Part shown: piece after piece, positions 8,625-15,090 of the stretch | Position numbering within the stretch: the stretch's first letter is position 1 | Layout: each line of letters starts with the position of its first letter | From: a virus | Reading direction: 5' to 3' (one strand) | IMG/VR virus record: IMGVR_UViG_3300032294_000420 | Location: 1-49,987 of that record | DNA length: 49,987 nt | The notes under the pieces: model-generated | The model's input: only the letters and a program-made list of their open reading frames with translations | Told to the model about the DNA's origin: nothing | Database searches by the model: none | Position numbers and translations under genes: made by a program

Positions 8625-9698
8625 ATGAAAGTATGCGTATACACAATAGCCCTAAATGAAGAGCAGTTTGTCGAGCGTTGGTATAACTCAGTTAAAGACG
8701 AAGCAGACTATCTTTTAATCGTTGATACAGGCTCAACCGATAAAACAGTTGAGGTAGCAAAATCACTAGGCATACACACCGCTGAGATATGCGTAAAGCC
8801 TTGGAGATTTGATACTGGAAGAAATGCATCCCTTGCGTTAGTACCTGCTGATATGGACTACTGCATACCGCTAGATATGGATGAAATTATGCTTCCAGGG
8901 TGGCGTGCTGAACTACAAAAAGCATTTGATGCTGGAGCAACTAGACCACGATACAAATATATTTGGAATTGGAACTCTGATGGAACTCCAGGTCTTACCT
9001 TTGGTGGAGATAAAATCCATAAAAGACATGGGTATAGATGGAAACACCCAGTCCATGAAGTGCTTACCCCAGACCGCATGGTGGAAGTTCCATACTGGAC
9101 TGAAGCAGTAATGGAACATCATGCTGATAATTCAAAATCTCGCTCTCAATATCTTCCTCTTCTCAAGCAATCCACTGAAGAAGACCCAAGCGATGATAGA
9201 AATGCTTTCTACTATGCCAGAGAACTTTTCTTTTATAGTAAGTTTGCTGAGGCTTCGCAAGAATTTAGACGACACTTATCTCTTCCTACAGCAACATGGA
9301 AAGCAGAGAGGGCTGCCTCTTACAGGTATTTATCTAAGTTACATGTGTCAGAAGCAGAAATTTGGCTTACCTTGGCACACGAAGAAGACCCAAGAAGAAG
9401 AGAAGCATCTGTTGATTTAGCAAAACTCTACTACCGTCAAAGTCGTTGGCAAGATTGCTATGACGCTGCTAATAGAGCATTAGCAATAAAAGAAAGAGAT
9501 ATGGCTTATCTAAATGAAGCCGAAGCCTGGGGATACACTCCGCACGATATGGCTTCTATTGCTTGCTATCAACTAGGAAAATATGAAGAAGCAGTCTTTC
9601 ATGCCAAAAACGCTCTTGAGTTAGGTCCAGAAGAAGAAAAAGAGCGACTAACTGCAAATCTAAAATTTAGTGAGGATAAACTAAATGAATCCAGATAA
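8625..9698 (+). CDS. Family 2 glycosyltransferase with TPR-like C terminus
   Basis: 357 residues. The N-terminal half is a GT-A fold glycosyltransferase: the MKVCVYTIALNEE start, DTGSTD at 34-39 (nucleotide-sugar binding) and LDMDE at 83-87 (the DxD-type metal site), then HPVHEV at 141-146 as in GT2 proteins of this subtype. From about residue 155 it is helical, with repeated patterns (RNAFYYARELFFYSKFAEAS, ASIACYQLGKYEEAVFHAKN) like tetratricopeptide repeats. It would transfer a sugar to a protein, lipid or cell-wall acceptor; the acceptor cannot be read from sequence. It lies directly after the fibre-operon terminator, so it probably has its own promoter or depends on readthrough, and it overlaps the methyltransferase gene by 14 bases. 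Confidence 0.85.
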   Translation: MKVCVYTIALNEEQFVERWYNSVKDEADYLLIVDTGSTDKTVEVAKSLGIHTAEICVKPWRFDTGRNASLALVPADMDYCIPLDMDEIMLPGWRAELQKAFDAGATRPRYKYIWNWNSDGTPGLTFGGDKIHKRHGYRWKHPVHEVLTPDRMVEVPYWTEAVMEHHADNSKSRSQYLPLLKQSTEEDPSDDRNAFYYARELFFYSKFAEASQEFRRHLSLPTATWKAERAASYRYLSKLHVSEAEIWLTLAHEEDPRRREASVDLAKLYYRQSRWQDCYDAANRALAIKERDMAYLNEAEAWGYTPHDMASIACYQLGKYEEAVFHAKNALELGPEEEKERLTANLKFSEDKLNESR

Positions 9699-10269
9699 AT
9701 ACCCTAATTGGTTTGCTCAGGTAGCAGAAGGTAACTTCTCTAAGCATCTAAACCTGTTCAAAGATAAAGAAATTAATTGTCTACAAATTGGCACTTATAC
9801 TGGAGATGCCACAATGTGGCTTTTCAACAACATTCTTACTAATACCCAATCAACTATAACAGATGTTGATACTTGGGGTGGTTCTGATGAAGAAGTCCAT
9901 AAAAAGATGGATTGGAACGAAGTCGAGGAACTGTATGACTCTAGAACAGAACAACTTAGGGAAGATGGACGTTTAGTAAAAGTAAAAAATACTAGCGATA
10001 ATTTTTTTCTAGAAAATCATAGAGTTTTTGATTTTATCTATGTTGACGGAGACCATACCGCTATGGCAACTCTTAAAGATGGACTAAACGCTTTTAAGGT
10101 TCTAAAACCAGGAGGAATACTAGCCTTCGATGACTACACATGGTCATCAGGAACAGGCGACATAATGAAAGACCCTAAACCAGGAATAGATGCTTTTCTT
10201 CTTTTTCACAAGAAAAATATTTCTGTTATTGAAATCAATTGGCAGGTTTGGGTAATGAAGAACGCTTAG
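9685..10269 (+). CDS. Class I SAM-dependent methyltransferase
   Basis: 194 residues matching the Methyltransf_24 style: motif I LQIGTYTGDA (33-42) for AdoMet, an acidic residue after strand 2 (TDVDTWGG), VDGDH at 120-124, and KPGGILAFDDY at 141-151. This family often methylates sugars or small molecules and frequently accompanies glycosyltransferases. The 14-base overlap with the glycosyltransferase gene argues that both act on the same glycan, which is inference. Its 3' end overlaps the convergent WhiB gene by 35 bases. Confidence 0.8.
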   Translation: MNPDKYPNWFAQVAEGNFSKHLNLFKDKEINCLQIGTYTGDATMWLFNNILTNTQSTITDVDTWGGSDEEVHKKMDWNEVEELYDSRTEQLREDGRLVKVKNTSDNFFLENHRVFDFIYVDGDHTAMATLKDGLNAFKVLKPGGILAFDDYTWSSGTGDIMKDPKPGIDAFLLFHKKNISVIEINWQVWVMKNA

Positions 10270-10801
10270 AGTTTTTTCTAAGTTTTGCTTTTTCTTTTTC
10301 TTTAGCCTTCTTTTGCTTTTCTCTGTCCCTACGCTGACGCTCCATGCGTTCAGCACGGTCAACTTTGTAGGCTTCTACAGCATTAGCACTTGTTCTACTC
10401 TTCCAAGCAAAACCACATTCCAAACATGTAACAACTTTTGCTGTATTCCAACGACCAGAACTATCAAGTTGAACTATTGCTGTTTCAAGTTTGTTTGGTC
10501 TGGCTGTGCAGTAAGGGCAGTTTGGATAACGACGTCTGCGTGTTTCTTCTCCTAGATACGAAACTGATAGCGCTCTACGAATATCTACTTCATCTCTACC
10601 GCCCCATACACCCCATATTTGACGGTGTTCTAAAGCCCACTGTAAGCAGGTTTTGCGAACAGGACACTGAAAGCAAAGATTCTTTGCCGCATATTTTTGT
10701 TCAAACTCTGAAGAGAAAAACCAGTCTATTGTTTCACGATTTGCTGGTTTAGCACATAGTGCTTCTGATTGCCAATTTAGGCTGTCCGCTGGTTTCCACA
10801 C
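10235..10801 (-). CDS. WhiB-family regulator fused to a zinc ribbon and basic tail
   Basis: 188 residues, GTG start. Residues 1-80 are a WhiB domain: Cys16, Cys43, Cys46 and Cys52 are the four [4Fe-4S] ligands, and GVWGG is at 64-68. WhiB proteins sense redox or NO through the cluster and bind the principal sigma factor to modulate transcription. Unusually, a second cysteine set follows (Cys95, Cys98, Cys126, Cys129), spaced as a zinc ribbon with an ECGFAW end, and then a highly basic, charged helix (about 148-180). Most WhiB proteins are 80-130 residues and end soon after the GVWGG region. It is the last gene of the minus-strand regulatory cluster. No good ribosome site is seen, which fits a leaderless transcript. 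Confidence 0.9.
   Translation of the reverse strand: MWKPADSLNWQSEALCAKPANRETIDWFFSSEFEQKYAAKNLCFQCPVRKTCLQWALEHRQIWGVWGGRDEVDIRRALSVSYLGEETRRRRYPNCPYCTARPNKLETAIVQLDSSGRWNTAKVVTCLECGFAWKSRTSANAVEAYKVDRAERMERQRRDREKQKKAKEKEKAKLRKNSKRSSLPKPAN
10265..10286 (+). terminator. Possible intrinsic terminator after the methyltransferase
   Basis: CTTAGA at 10265-10270 pairs with TCTAAG at 10277-10282, and TTTT plus further T-rich sequence follows. The stem overlaps the methyltransferase stop codon and lies inside the convergent WhiB gene, whose lysine-rich 3' end supplies the T-rich plus strand. The stem is short and AT-rich, so termination may be weak. Confidence 0.4.
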
Positions 10802-10813
10802 ATGTGTTAATCT

Positions 10814-10843
10814 ACACTATTCAAGTATAAAAGTATGTTTCAA
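10814..10843 (-). promoter_or_regulatory. Possible promoter of the WhiB/zinc-ribbon gene
   Basis: On the minus strand, TTGAAA (10843-10838) and TAGTGT (10819-10814) are separated by 18 bases, close to a sigma-70 style promoter. Transcription would begin a few bases before the GTG at 10801, giving a leaderless or near-leaderless mRNA. That agrees with the absence of a ribosome site and is common in Actinobacteria. Confidence 0.3.
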
Positions 10844-10856
10844 CACGCCTATCAAT

Positions 10857-11192
10857 CTATATTTCTATCAAAGTAATTTCTAATGGTTCTGTGACAAAAT
10901 CACCATAACGAGTCTCGCCATCTGGACTACAAACAATATAGAGATGTTCGCCTTCAAGAAGACCGCAGTGCGTGTATTCAACTACGGAATCTTCTAACAA
11001 CTTAAAGCCATGACCTAAAGAAAAAGCCACACCATCACGTTGAAGTGCTGATGCAAGAGCCCTACGAACTATTTCGTTAGTAGTATCTACTGATTCAAAA
11101 GTATAATAGATTGTGGAGTCTTCTTTGATGGGATTATATTCGTGGCCATCCCACTCCATCCAAAGGCTTTCCCCTGGTCTTTTGTCTTTCAC
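10857..11192 (-). CDS. Hypothetical protein in the WhiB cluster
   Basis: 111 residues, GTG start with an upstream AGG at suitable spacing. The N terminus has KDKRPGESLWMEWDGHEYNP. A helix follows (TTNEIVRRALASALQRDGV), then a beta-rich end with CGLLEGEHLYIVCSPDG. There are only two cysteines, no metal-site pattern and no membrane segment. It is not recognised. It lies between the two WhiB genes with short gaps and is probably co-transcribed with the small regulatory genes upstream. Confidence 0.6.
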   Translation of the reverse strand: MKDKRPGESLWMEWDGHEYNPIKEDSTIYYTFESVDTTNEIVRRALASALQRDGVAFSLGHGFKLLEDSVVEYTHCGLLEGEHLYIVCSPDGETRYGDFVTEPLEITLIEI

Positions 11193-11209
11193 TTTTTCTA
11201 CCTAACTAC

Positions 11210-11509
11210 TTATTCTTCGTCAAGTATACTAAAATCAAACTCAAATCTGTTAAATGAATCGCTGTCTTCCCCAACAAAATACACCTTCGTTGGGTCTAGC
11301 ATTTCATAAATACCCGCAATAGTTATTTGACCGCACATGCAGCAAACATCAACACATCCTAAAGTTATGTGTTCTGGTGTGTCAACACCCACTAACTTCA
11401 TTGTGATGTTGCCGCCTTCGTCCATACTCTGGGGTTCCCAGTTTGTATGGTTCTCAAGCCAGCACTGCTCACAAAGGGCTAGTGGCTTCAATACATGTTC
11501 TGTTGCCAT
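11210..11509 (-). CDS. Small zinc-ribbon-like protein
   Basis: 99 residues. CEQC (13-16) and C-C-x-C (56, 57, 59, preceded by Cys52) are two cysteine knuckles about 40 residues apart, as in zinc ribbons. The C-terminal third is acidic and Phe-rich (SFNRFEFDFSILDEE). It is placed between two WhiB-type genes, so a nucleic-acid or protein-binding regulatory role is possible, but this rests only on the cysteine pattern and location. Confidence 0.6.
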   Translation of the reverse strand: MATEHVLKPLALCEQCWLENHTNWEPQSMDEGGNITMKLVGVDTPEHITLGCVDVCCMCGQITIAGIYEMLDPTKVYFVGEDSDSFNRFEFDFSILDEE

Positions 11510-11531
11510 AGCACAATTTTAGTCCTAATAC

Positions 11532-11816
11532 TTATCCTAGAGTCTTTAATTCGCCATCAATAATTATGTTTCTTTGGCGCCTTATGACTCTTCTTTGCTG
11601 GGGTGTAGTTCCTCCCCAAATACCAAACAATTCGTGCTTTATTGCCCACTCAGCGCACTCTGAGACGTGCTCACATAAAGAGCATACCTTTATTGCCGAT
11701 TTATAGTCTTCTCTTGATGTCTCTTTGTTATTTACTTTTTCAGAATCTTCAAAAAATGTTTCTACACCAATTTGCGAACATAGTGGATTTGCAAAACTCC
11801 ATGGCTCATTAGCCAT
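11532..11816 (-). CDS. WhiB-family transcriptional regulator
   Basis: 94 residues, the usual WhiB length. Ligand cysteines are Cys13, Cys45, Cys48 and Cys54 (CSLC then EC), and GIWGG is at 65-69, followed by a basic helix (RRVIRRQR) that would contact DNA. The spacing of 31 residues between the first and second cysteine is within the family range. Phage WhiB proteins such as mycobacteriophage TM4 WhiBTM4 interfere with host WhiB function (established), so takeover of host transcription or superinfection control is plausible. It has a clear AGGAAGAGG ribosome site. Confidence 0.92.
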   Translation of the reverse strand: MANEPWSFANPLCSQIGVETFFEDSEKVNNKETSREDYKSAIKVCSLCEHVSECAEWAIKHELFGIWGGTTPQQRRVIRRQRNIIIDGELKTLG

Positions 11817-11840
11817 ATCTTCCTCTTCCTAAACACTTAG

Positions 11841-12164
11841 TTATTGTTGGGTTTTTTGATTCTCCAGATAACCAACTTCATAACCGCATCCAGCATAGCC
11901 AGCAATATCAACCCATGTATCTGGTTGATAGCCAGACTTTGATGCGTAACGAGCAACCTTAAGTCCTACCATCATCATGGCTACATCTTCATTGCTAATC
12001 GGGACTCCAAGGATTACAGACCAAATCTGTGCTGTTCTTTCAAAGTTATCTTCAGGAGCACCGTATTGTTTATTTCTATCGCCAGAAATAATTTTTGCTG
12101 CTTCCCGTAAGGCTTCAACACGAATAGGGGTTTCTTGCGTTTGCGGTGTTTCGTTAGTATCCAT
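11841..12164 (-). CDS. DUF6378-like phage protein
   Basis: 107 residues, mostly helical. The segment RNKQYGAPEDNFERTAQIWS followed by NEDVAMMMVGLKVARYAS and DTWVDIAGYAGCGYE matches a small family common in phages that I know as DUF6378. The helical layout with acidic residues is reminiscent of MazG-like nucleotide pyrophosphohydrolases, so a nucleotide-pool role is conceivable but unproven. The start overlaps the preceding gene by 11 bases. Confidence 0.75.
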   Translation of the reverse strand: MDTNETPQTQETPIRVEALREAAKIISGDRNKQYGAPEDNFERTAQIWSVILGVPISNEDVAMMMVGLKVARYASKSGYQPDTWVDIAGYAGCGYEVGYLENQKTQQ

Positions 12165-12366
12165 TTCTCACCTTCGCTATTACCTGAGCAGTGTAGAGGG
12201 AAGACCTCTGCTCGTCAATATCTTTTTCAATAATAATTTCATAATTTACTTTTTTACTAATATCTTCTTCTGTGTCAAGATATTTTGAAAGTTCTTTTTC
12301 AGTCTTTGAAACTATTTCCTTGTGGTTTTCACCCATTACGGAAAACTTCATAGTTGTTGTGTTCAT
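12154..12366 (-). CDS. Small charged hypothetical protein
   Basis: 70 residues with many Lys and Glu: a predicted helix (NHKEIVSKTEKELSKYLD) and then two strands (NYEIIIEKDIDEQ, LYTAQVIAKVRN). No family is recognised. It starts with an ATGA overlap on the preceding gene and overlaps the next one by 11 bases, so it is translated as part of a tightly packed cluster, which supports it being real. Confidence 0.6.
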   Translation of the reverse strand: MNTTTMKFSVMGENHKEIVSKTEKELSKYLDTEEDISKKVNYEIIIEKDIDEQRSSLYTAQVIAKVRNGY

Positions 12367-12788
12367 ACCAACTTTTCCAAGTTTTCTGGTCTGAAGTGGA
12401 CACCATCTAGAGGAGGAGTTTTCCCATCATCACTCTTTATAACAATATCTCCATAACGAACACCAACAACTTTTCCACGACGTCCATTTAGAAAATATCT
12501 TCCACTTCCTTCATCAAAAGCGTCGAACTTTACCCTAACTACATCAGTTACCTTAATTGCTCCAGGCTGGGCAGGAATCCAATTTTCATTCTTATCTTCT
12601 TTAACTAAAGCGTGACCTAAAGCCAACTTAGAAAATAGTTCAACTACTTCTTTTGAAATATCGGTCTTGGGAGGTTTTTTGACATTCTTCCAAGCATCAA
12701 GTAACTCAAGGACAGCGTCCCCAGTCATCTTTCTTGTTTTATTTTGGGTAAGTTGTTCTTTTACCCAATCCATATTTATCTCTGACAT
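12363..12788 (-). CDS. Hypothetical protein with SH3/KOW-like C terminus
   Basis: 141 residues. The N terminus is helical (MDWVKEQLTQNKTRKMTGDA). From about residue 80 there is a small beta barrel: VTDVVRVKFDAFDEG, then NGRRGKVVGVRYGDIVIKSD, which has the Gly-Arg-x-Gly-x-Val turn seen in KOW or SH3-like domains. It starts downstream of a GC-rich hairpin and has a clear AAGGAGAG ribosome site. A role beside the ssDNA-binding gene upstream is possible but not shown. Confidence 0.6.
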   Translation of the reverse strand: MSEINMDWVKEQLTQNKTRKMTGDAVLELLDAWKNVKKPPKTDISKEVVELFSKLALGHALVKEDKNENWIPAQPGAIKVTDVVRVKFDAFDEGSGRYFLNGRRGKVVGVRYGDIVIKSDDGKTPPLDGVHFRPENLEKLV

Positions 12789-12809
12789 GTCTCTCCTTAT
12801 TTAGTATTT

Positions 12810-12835
12810 GGTTGCCGCCCTTGCGAGCGGCAACC
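12810..12835 (-). other. Perfect 9-bp GC-rich hairpin without a U tract
   Basis: GGTTGCCGC (12810-12818) and GCGGCAACC (12827-12835) are perfect inverted repeats around an eight-base loop, in the 67-base gap after the ssDNA-binding gene. The minus-strand transcript reads AAATACT after the stem, not a U tract. It could be an actinobacterial-type terminator lacking a U tract, an attenuator or an mRNA-end stabiliser. Confidence 0.6.
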
Positions 12836-12855
12836 TCAACTATCTCTAATTTAGA

Positions 12856-13383
12856 TTAGAACGGTGCCGCTGGGGCTGAAGCAACCGGCTGTGGAGCAGG
12901 TGCTGGTGCAGGTGCAGGTGCTGGCGCTGCGGCAGCAGGTGCCGCTGGGGCTGAAGACGCCGCTGCTGCTGCTAAGGCAGCGTAACGACGAATTTCATTG
13001 CGCTTGTTGCCGTTATAAACACGGCTACCGACAGTTCCACGGAACTTACGACCAACCAATACACTTTCAATCTGCGCATTAGTTGGAGCAGGAACTGTTG
13101 TGAAGAACTGCTGGGTGATTCCCATAGCGTGCATCTTTCCAAAGAAGATTGAAAGAGCATTCTTGTTTTCTGGAGATACAGTCAGGTTATCCCAAACAAA
13201 ACGCTTGTTGTAGGCTCCGCCTTCAACCTGAGTCTTGATGGAGAACATTGTCTTTCCAGTTGCTGTGACTTTTGCTGTTGCTTCAATAACAGTTAGGTCA
13301 TATTCGCCATCTGGTAGTGGCTCGTAACTGCTGCTGATTTCACCAGCATCTTTGATTAGGTCTCCCCAATTGAGTGTTGACAC
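12856..13383 (-). CDS. DUF669-like single-stranded DNA-binding protein
   Basis: 175 residues, GTG start overlapping the ATPase stop codon by one base. Residues 20-130 follow the DUF669 pattern: PLPDGEYDLTVIEAT, then GGAYNKRFVWDNLTVSPENK, then a Gly-x-x-x-Arg-x-x-Val strand (GRKFRGTVG). This family behaves as an OB-fold ssDNA-binding partner of phage recombinases or polymerases. The tail from about 137 is Ala/Pro repeats (APAPAPAPAP) ending in Pro-Phe, like the tip of bacterial SSB that docks partners, but without the usual acidic residues. Coupling to the Sak4-like ATPase supports a recombination and replication role. Confidence 0.75.
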   Translation of the reverse strand: MSTLNWGDLIKDAGEISSSYEPLPDGEYDLTVIEATAKVTATGKTMFSIKTQVEGGAYNKRFVWDNLTVSPENKNALSIFFGKMHAMGITQQFFTTVPAPTNAQIESVLVGRKFRGTVGSRVYNGNKRNEIRRYAALAAAAASSAPAAPAAAAPAPAPAPAPAPQPVASAPAAPF

Positions 13384-14147
13384 TATTCGCTCGCTTTCGT
13401 TTCAGTAGTTTGTCTTGGTCCAAACACTTGGTCAAGCATCTTTTCCAAGTGAAGGGTTTCTTGCTCAATGACTTTGCCTAGTCGTCCTTGAACTCGTTCT
13501 CCAGCCTCATAGTTGTTAGTTCTCTCCACATACATGCGTCGAGTCTTAAGGTTTGGCTGGGTTGGGTCTGGATTCATTCTCTCCTCAACGGTGAGAGCGC
13601 CCAGAATGTCGTAGAAGTATGGTGCTTGGATTGCTAACTGGCCTTGTAGGTAAGGACGGTATCTTCCGTCACGGTCCTGCTTAGCCATAGCAGTAAGAAC
13701 CACTGCCTCTAACGGATTTGTAGCATGCATTGTTAAGTCGCGTAGGTCGCGCAATAGCGCACCCATGTGACGCAACAATTCTCCCCACTGCTGCTGTGTC
13801 ATTTGATTGACACCAGCAATGTTTTCCAAGCATTTAACTTGGAGTTCTGATACAGAGTCAATAATGAGACTCTTGAAGTGGTGCTTACCTAACTGCAACC
13901 ACTGATATGTTTTGAGAACAGTGTCGTAATCACGAACTGTGACTACGCAAGTATCCCAAGTTCCATCCGCCAATGGCGGTTCCTCACGCAATGGGTCCCA
14001 ATACTTGACAATGATAGGTAGGAATCTATGTCCACCCTCAACGTCGAGCATTAGGCGAGGATATGGTGCTGTGACAGCAAAACTGGATTTACCAACTTTA
14101 CTTTCCCCATACACCATGACTGTAAGAGACCGTTGAATTTGGCTCAT
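13383..14147 (-). CDS. Sak4-like RecA-fold ATPase
   Basis: 254 residues from the preferred ATG, one base after the upstream stop and preceded by AAGGAAG. A longer in-frame start at 14186 would overlap the nuclease gene by 38 bases and is less likely. The Walker A motif GESKVGKSS is at 14-22, DVEGG follows, and Walker B is the hydrophobic strand ending SLIIDSVSEL. This is the AAA_24/Sak4 arrangement of phage single-strand annealing ATPases, which work with a phage SSB on ssDNA. The next gene is a DUF669-type SSB joined by a one-base overlap, a known pairing. The fold is clear; the annealing activity is inferred from family. Confidence 0.85.
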   Translation of the reverse strand: MSQIQRSLTVMVYGESKVGKSSFAVTAPYPRLMLDVEGGHRFLPIIVKYWDPLREEPPLADGTWDTCVVTVRDYDTVLKTYQWLQLGKHHFKSLIIDSVSELQVKCLENIAGVNQMTQQQWGELLRHMGALLRDLRDLTMHATNPLEAVVLTAMAKQDRDGRYRPYLQGQLAIQAPYFYDILGALTVEERMNPDPTQPNLKTRRMYVERTNNYEAGERVQGRLGKVIEQETLHLEKMLDQVFGPRQTTETKASE

Positions 14148-14148
14148 G

Positions 14149-15090
14149 TCACTCGCTTCCTTTTTTCTCTGTTTCATAGTATGCATAAGGGTCTGCTTCC
14201 TTATACAAATCGCTAATTACCTCTTCAACGGCTTCACCGTTATCGAACATAGGACAAATAGCGAAAAATTGGCACTTCCATTTACAGTCACGAGTTGTAG
14301 GTCGTGGATACGCAACGAAGTGGTGTGGCTCTCCAGCATCAAGAGCAGTTCTTGTTCTCATCATGTCTGAAAGAACTCCGTGAATTCGCAGCCAGAAATT
14401 TCTTAGCGCAAATGTGTTGTGGCGAACTTCAATTTGCTTGTAGTAAGGAGGCTTTGATGCTGCTGTCCTCTTTACCTTTTTTAGCATTGTAAAAATTCCA
14501 CCTTCGGTGCGCTGTTCTTGCTCACCCTCTTTTAGTTTTTCTAAAATCATATATGTAAGGATTTGCTCGTTCATGTTTGCTGTTCCAGCAAACTCGTCTA
14601 GAGAACCTCCTACAGTTTTGAAGTCACGGAAAAGTTTTACTCCATCAGCCTTGCGCCTTACACGCATATCAATCTTGCCTTGAAGTTCTACTTCCCCATT
14701 AAACATTGGGACAACAATTTTTTCTTCAGTAGATACCATTTCTAGTTCGGCATCAATTCCTTCTTCAGATACCCACTGCTCATAACCCTCAAGCATGATG
14801 CGACCCATCTCTGCCTCTGATTCTAGGTTTGAGGTATCTTCAAAGTTTTCTAATAGAATTTTTTTGTCAGCATCTACTAACTCAGCGTGTGCTTGAAGTA
14901 GAGGAACATTCTGTGAGTAGTGAGTGTCTAGTGCGGCGTGAATACGACTACCAAAAGCAAGCGCACCTGTAAATTCTTGAAACTTTGGTTGTAACCCACG
15001 GTAGTAGGTAAGCCACCAACGTCTGCGGCAATCCTTGAAAGTTTGTATCTCTGAGTTAGAGATACGAACTACTTTATTATTTTCTGTCAT
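14149..15090 (-). CDS. PD-(D/E)XK nuclease, Cas4/RecB-like, with Fe-S cysteines
   Basis: 313 residues. Nuclease motifs appear in order: GSRIHAALD (His51), GKIDMRV (Asp141), FRDFKTV (Asp156, Lys158) and the QILTY motif (Gln176, Tyr180). Cys21 plus Cys269, Cys273 and Cys279 match the four-cysteine [4Fe-4S] clasp of AddB and Cas4-type exonucleases. It should degrade or resect DNA ends from a single-stranded terminus during recombination-dependent replication. It overlaps the helicase gene by four bases (ATGA) and is followed by the Sak4-like ATPase, giving a helicase-nuclease-annealing set. Confidence 0.88.
   Translation of the reverse strand: MTENNKVVRISNSEIQTFKDCRRRWWLTYYRGLQPKFQEFTGALAFGSRIHAALDTHYSQNVPLLQAHAELVDADKKILLENFEDTSNLESEAEMGRIMLEGYEQWVSEEGIDAELEMVSTEEKIVVPMFNGEVELQGKIDMRVRRKADGVKLFRDFKTVGGSLDEFAGTANMNEQILTYMILEKLKEGEQEQRTEGGIFTMLKKVKRTAASKPPYYKQIEVRHNTFALRNFWLRIHGVLSDMMRTRTALDAGEPHHFVAYPRPTTRDCKWKCQFFAICPMFDNGEAVEEVISDLYKEADPYAYYETEKKGSE

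Noticed and set aside
14148-14186. Longer start of the Sak4-like ATPase
   Set aside because: The extra 13 residues overlap the nuclease gene and precede no conserved motif; the ATG at 14147 has AAGGAAG upstream.
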